Assembly (NCBI RefSeq): GCF_900115565.1
Contig: NZ_FOWW01000005.1
Coordinates: 124,001-188,000, forward strand
DNA length: 64,000 nt
Direction of reading: 5' to 3'
Origin: Amycolatopsis arida
GTDB lineage: Bacteria; Actinomycetota; Actinomycetes; Mycobacteriales; Pseudonocardiaceae
Within the stretch, counting starts at the first letter, position 1; every line of letters begins with the position of its first letter. The notes below the pieces were generated by a model that was given only the letters and a program-made list of their open reading frames with translations, ran no database searches and was not told the DNA's origin. Made by a program: the position numbers and the translations under genes. This document shows, in pieces, positions 63,298-64,000 of the stretch.

Positions 63298-64000
63298 GTG
63301 TCCCACGATCCGAGCGACCTGACCCTGGCCCTGCGGCTGGCCGACGCCGCCGACGAGATCACCACGACCCGGTTCCGGGCGCGGGACCTGAGCGTGCGCA
63401 GCAAGCCCGACCGGACCCCGGTGACCGACGCCGACACCGCGGTCGAGGACGCGGTGCGCGCGGTGCTGGCGGTGGAGCGACCCGGTGACACCGTGGCCGG
63501 CGAGGAGCGCGGCGGGACGGCCTCCGGCACCGGACGGACGTGGGTGCTCGACCCCATCGACGGCACGAAGAACTTCCTCCGCGGATTACCCGTCTGGGCT
63601 AGCTTGCTCGCGTTAGTGGTGGGCGGCACGCCGGTGATCGGGGTGGTCAGCGCGCCGGCGCTGGGCCGGCGCTGGTGGGCCGCGGCGGGCGGTGGGGCGT
63701 GGGTGCGTGACGCGGCCGGGGAACGCCGGCTCGCGGTGTCCGGGGTGGCCCGGCTGGCCGACGCCTACCTGTCCACCACGCACCTGGGCTCGTGGGTCGA
63801 GTACCACTCGCGGGAGGCGTACCTGGCGCTGGTGGACGCGTGCTGGGAGAACCGCGCGTTCGGCGACTTCTGGCAGCACTGCCTGGTCGCCGAGGGGGCG
63901 ATCGACGTGGCGGCCGAGGCGATCGTGAACCCGTGGGACGTCGCGGCCGCGCAGGTGCTGGTCACCGAGGCCGGCGGGCGGTTCACCGACCTGGCGGGCA
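63298..64000 (+). CDS. hisN: Histidinol-phosphatase / inositol monophosphatase family (partial)
   Basis: Starts at GTG 63298 and runs off the right edge after 234 residues. IMPase-type Mg sites: GEERGG near residue 68, WVLDPIDGTKNFLRGLPVWA (DP-I-DGT) near 82, and NPWDVAAAQVLVTEAGGRFT (W-D-x-A) near 211. Actinobacterial members with this context are usually HisN, which removes phosphate from L-histidinol phosphate in histidine synthesis. Inositol phosphatase remains possible. Divergent from the two-component system. Confidence 0.88.
   Translation, partial: MSHDPSDLTLALRLADAADEITTTRFRARDLSVRSKPDRTPVTDADTAVEDAVRAVLAVERPGDTVAGEERGGTASGTGRTWVLDPIDGTKNFLRGLPVWASLLALVVGGTPVIGVVSAPALGRRWWAAAGGGAWVRDAAGERRLAVSGVARLADAYLSTTHLGSWVEYHSREAYLALVDACWENRAFGDFWQHCLVAEGAIDVAAEAIVNPWDVAAAQVLVTEAGGRFTDLAG

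Noticed and set aside
1-64000. rRNA, tRNA or riboswitch elements
   Set aside because: None recognised by eye; a covariance-model scan would be needed to exclude small ncRNAs.

Overview
The window is very GC-rich DNA with frequent GTG and TTG starts, many 4-base ATGA/GTGA gene overlaps and leaderless-looking promoters. It carries coenzyme F420 genes (fbiA, fbiB), DUF5753/DUF397 regulators, a DUF6247 gene and a YtrA-type GntR. Together these point to a filamentous actinobacterium, most likely of the family Pseudonocardiaceae (Amycolatopsis-like). Much of the order fbiA-fbiB ... manB-wbbL-rmlD-LCP-TIGR03089 ... fadE25-purE-purK-GtrA follows the Mycobacterium tuberculosis Rv3261-Rv3277 block, which gives an independent frame for telling core genes from inserted ones.

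Layout. 1-3.3 kb: lysine/diaminopimelate genes dapE (partial), a lipoprotein, dapD and a CHAD protein. 3.3-9 kb: accessory regulators and their targets: an XRE/DUF5753 regulator with a broken DUF397 partner, MarR with a DHA2 transporter, and an FAD monooxygenase with a TetR regulator. 9-14.5 kb: dapC-fdxA, then a GNAT-fbiA-fbiB-NUDIX operon for F420. 14.5-23.5 kb: a membrane protein with its YtrA regulator, a DUF6247 gene followed by a toxin-like frame without a start codon, an oxoproline-type cluster (DUF1445, pxpA, NRAMP-like, GntR-FCD), an AlkA-like glycosylase and manB. 23.5-26.2 kb: an HTH protein and a frameshifted secreted subtilase with a PKD domain. 26.2-38 kb: a cell-surface polysaccharide region with wbbL, five further glycosyltransferases (one a GT2-GT4 fusion), a DasR-type operator with a GH18 chitinase, and rmlD-rmlB. 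38-42.5 kb: two LCP ligases and a TIGR03089 gene.

42.5-48.5 kb is an accessory island. It has lower-quality coding DNA, an integrase fragment and truncated genes at its ends, and cargo of a PPOX-type flavoprotein, a DHFR-like reductase, a MerR-VOC gene and an amidohydrolase. It is flanked by two diverged copies (494 bp, about 93% identical, no indels) of the 3' part of the TIGR03089 gene. 49-64 kb returns to core: doxX, VOC, fadE25, an acyl-CoA synthetase, purE-purK, a GT87 transferase, a degenerate GGDEF protein, a giant sigma/anti-sigma/surface fusion, two GtrA proteins, an OmpR-type two-component system and the start of hisN.

Main points of interest are the repeat-flanked island, in-frame minisatellites in two divergent glycosyltransferase genes, the one-polypeptide ECF sigma/anti-sigma/surface protein, several broken toxin- or regulator-like genes, and five single-base frameshifts that all fall in G or C runs. 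All function calls come from reading motifs; no database search was run.
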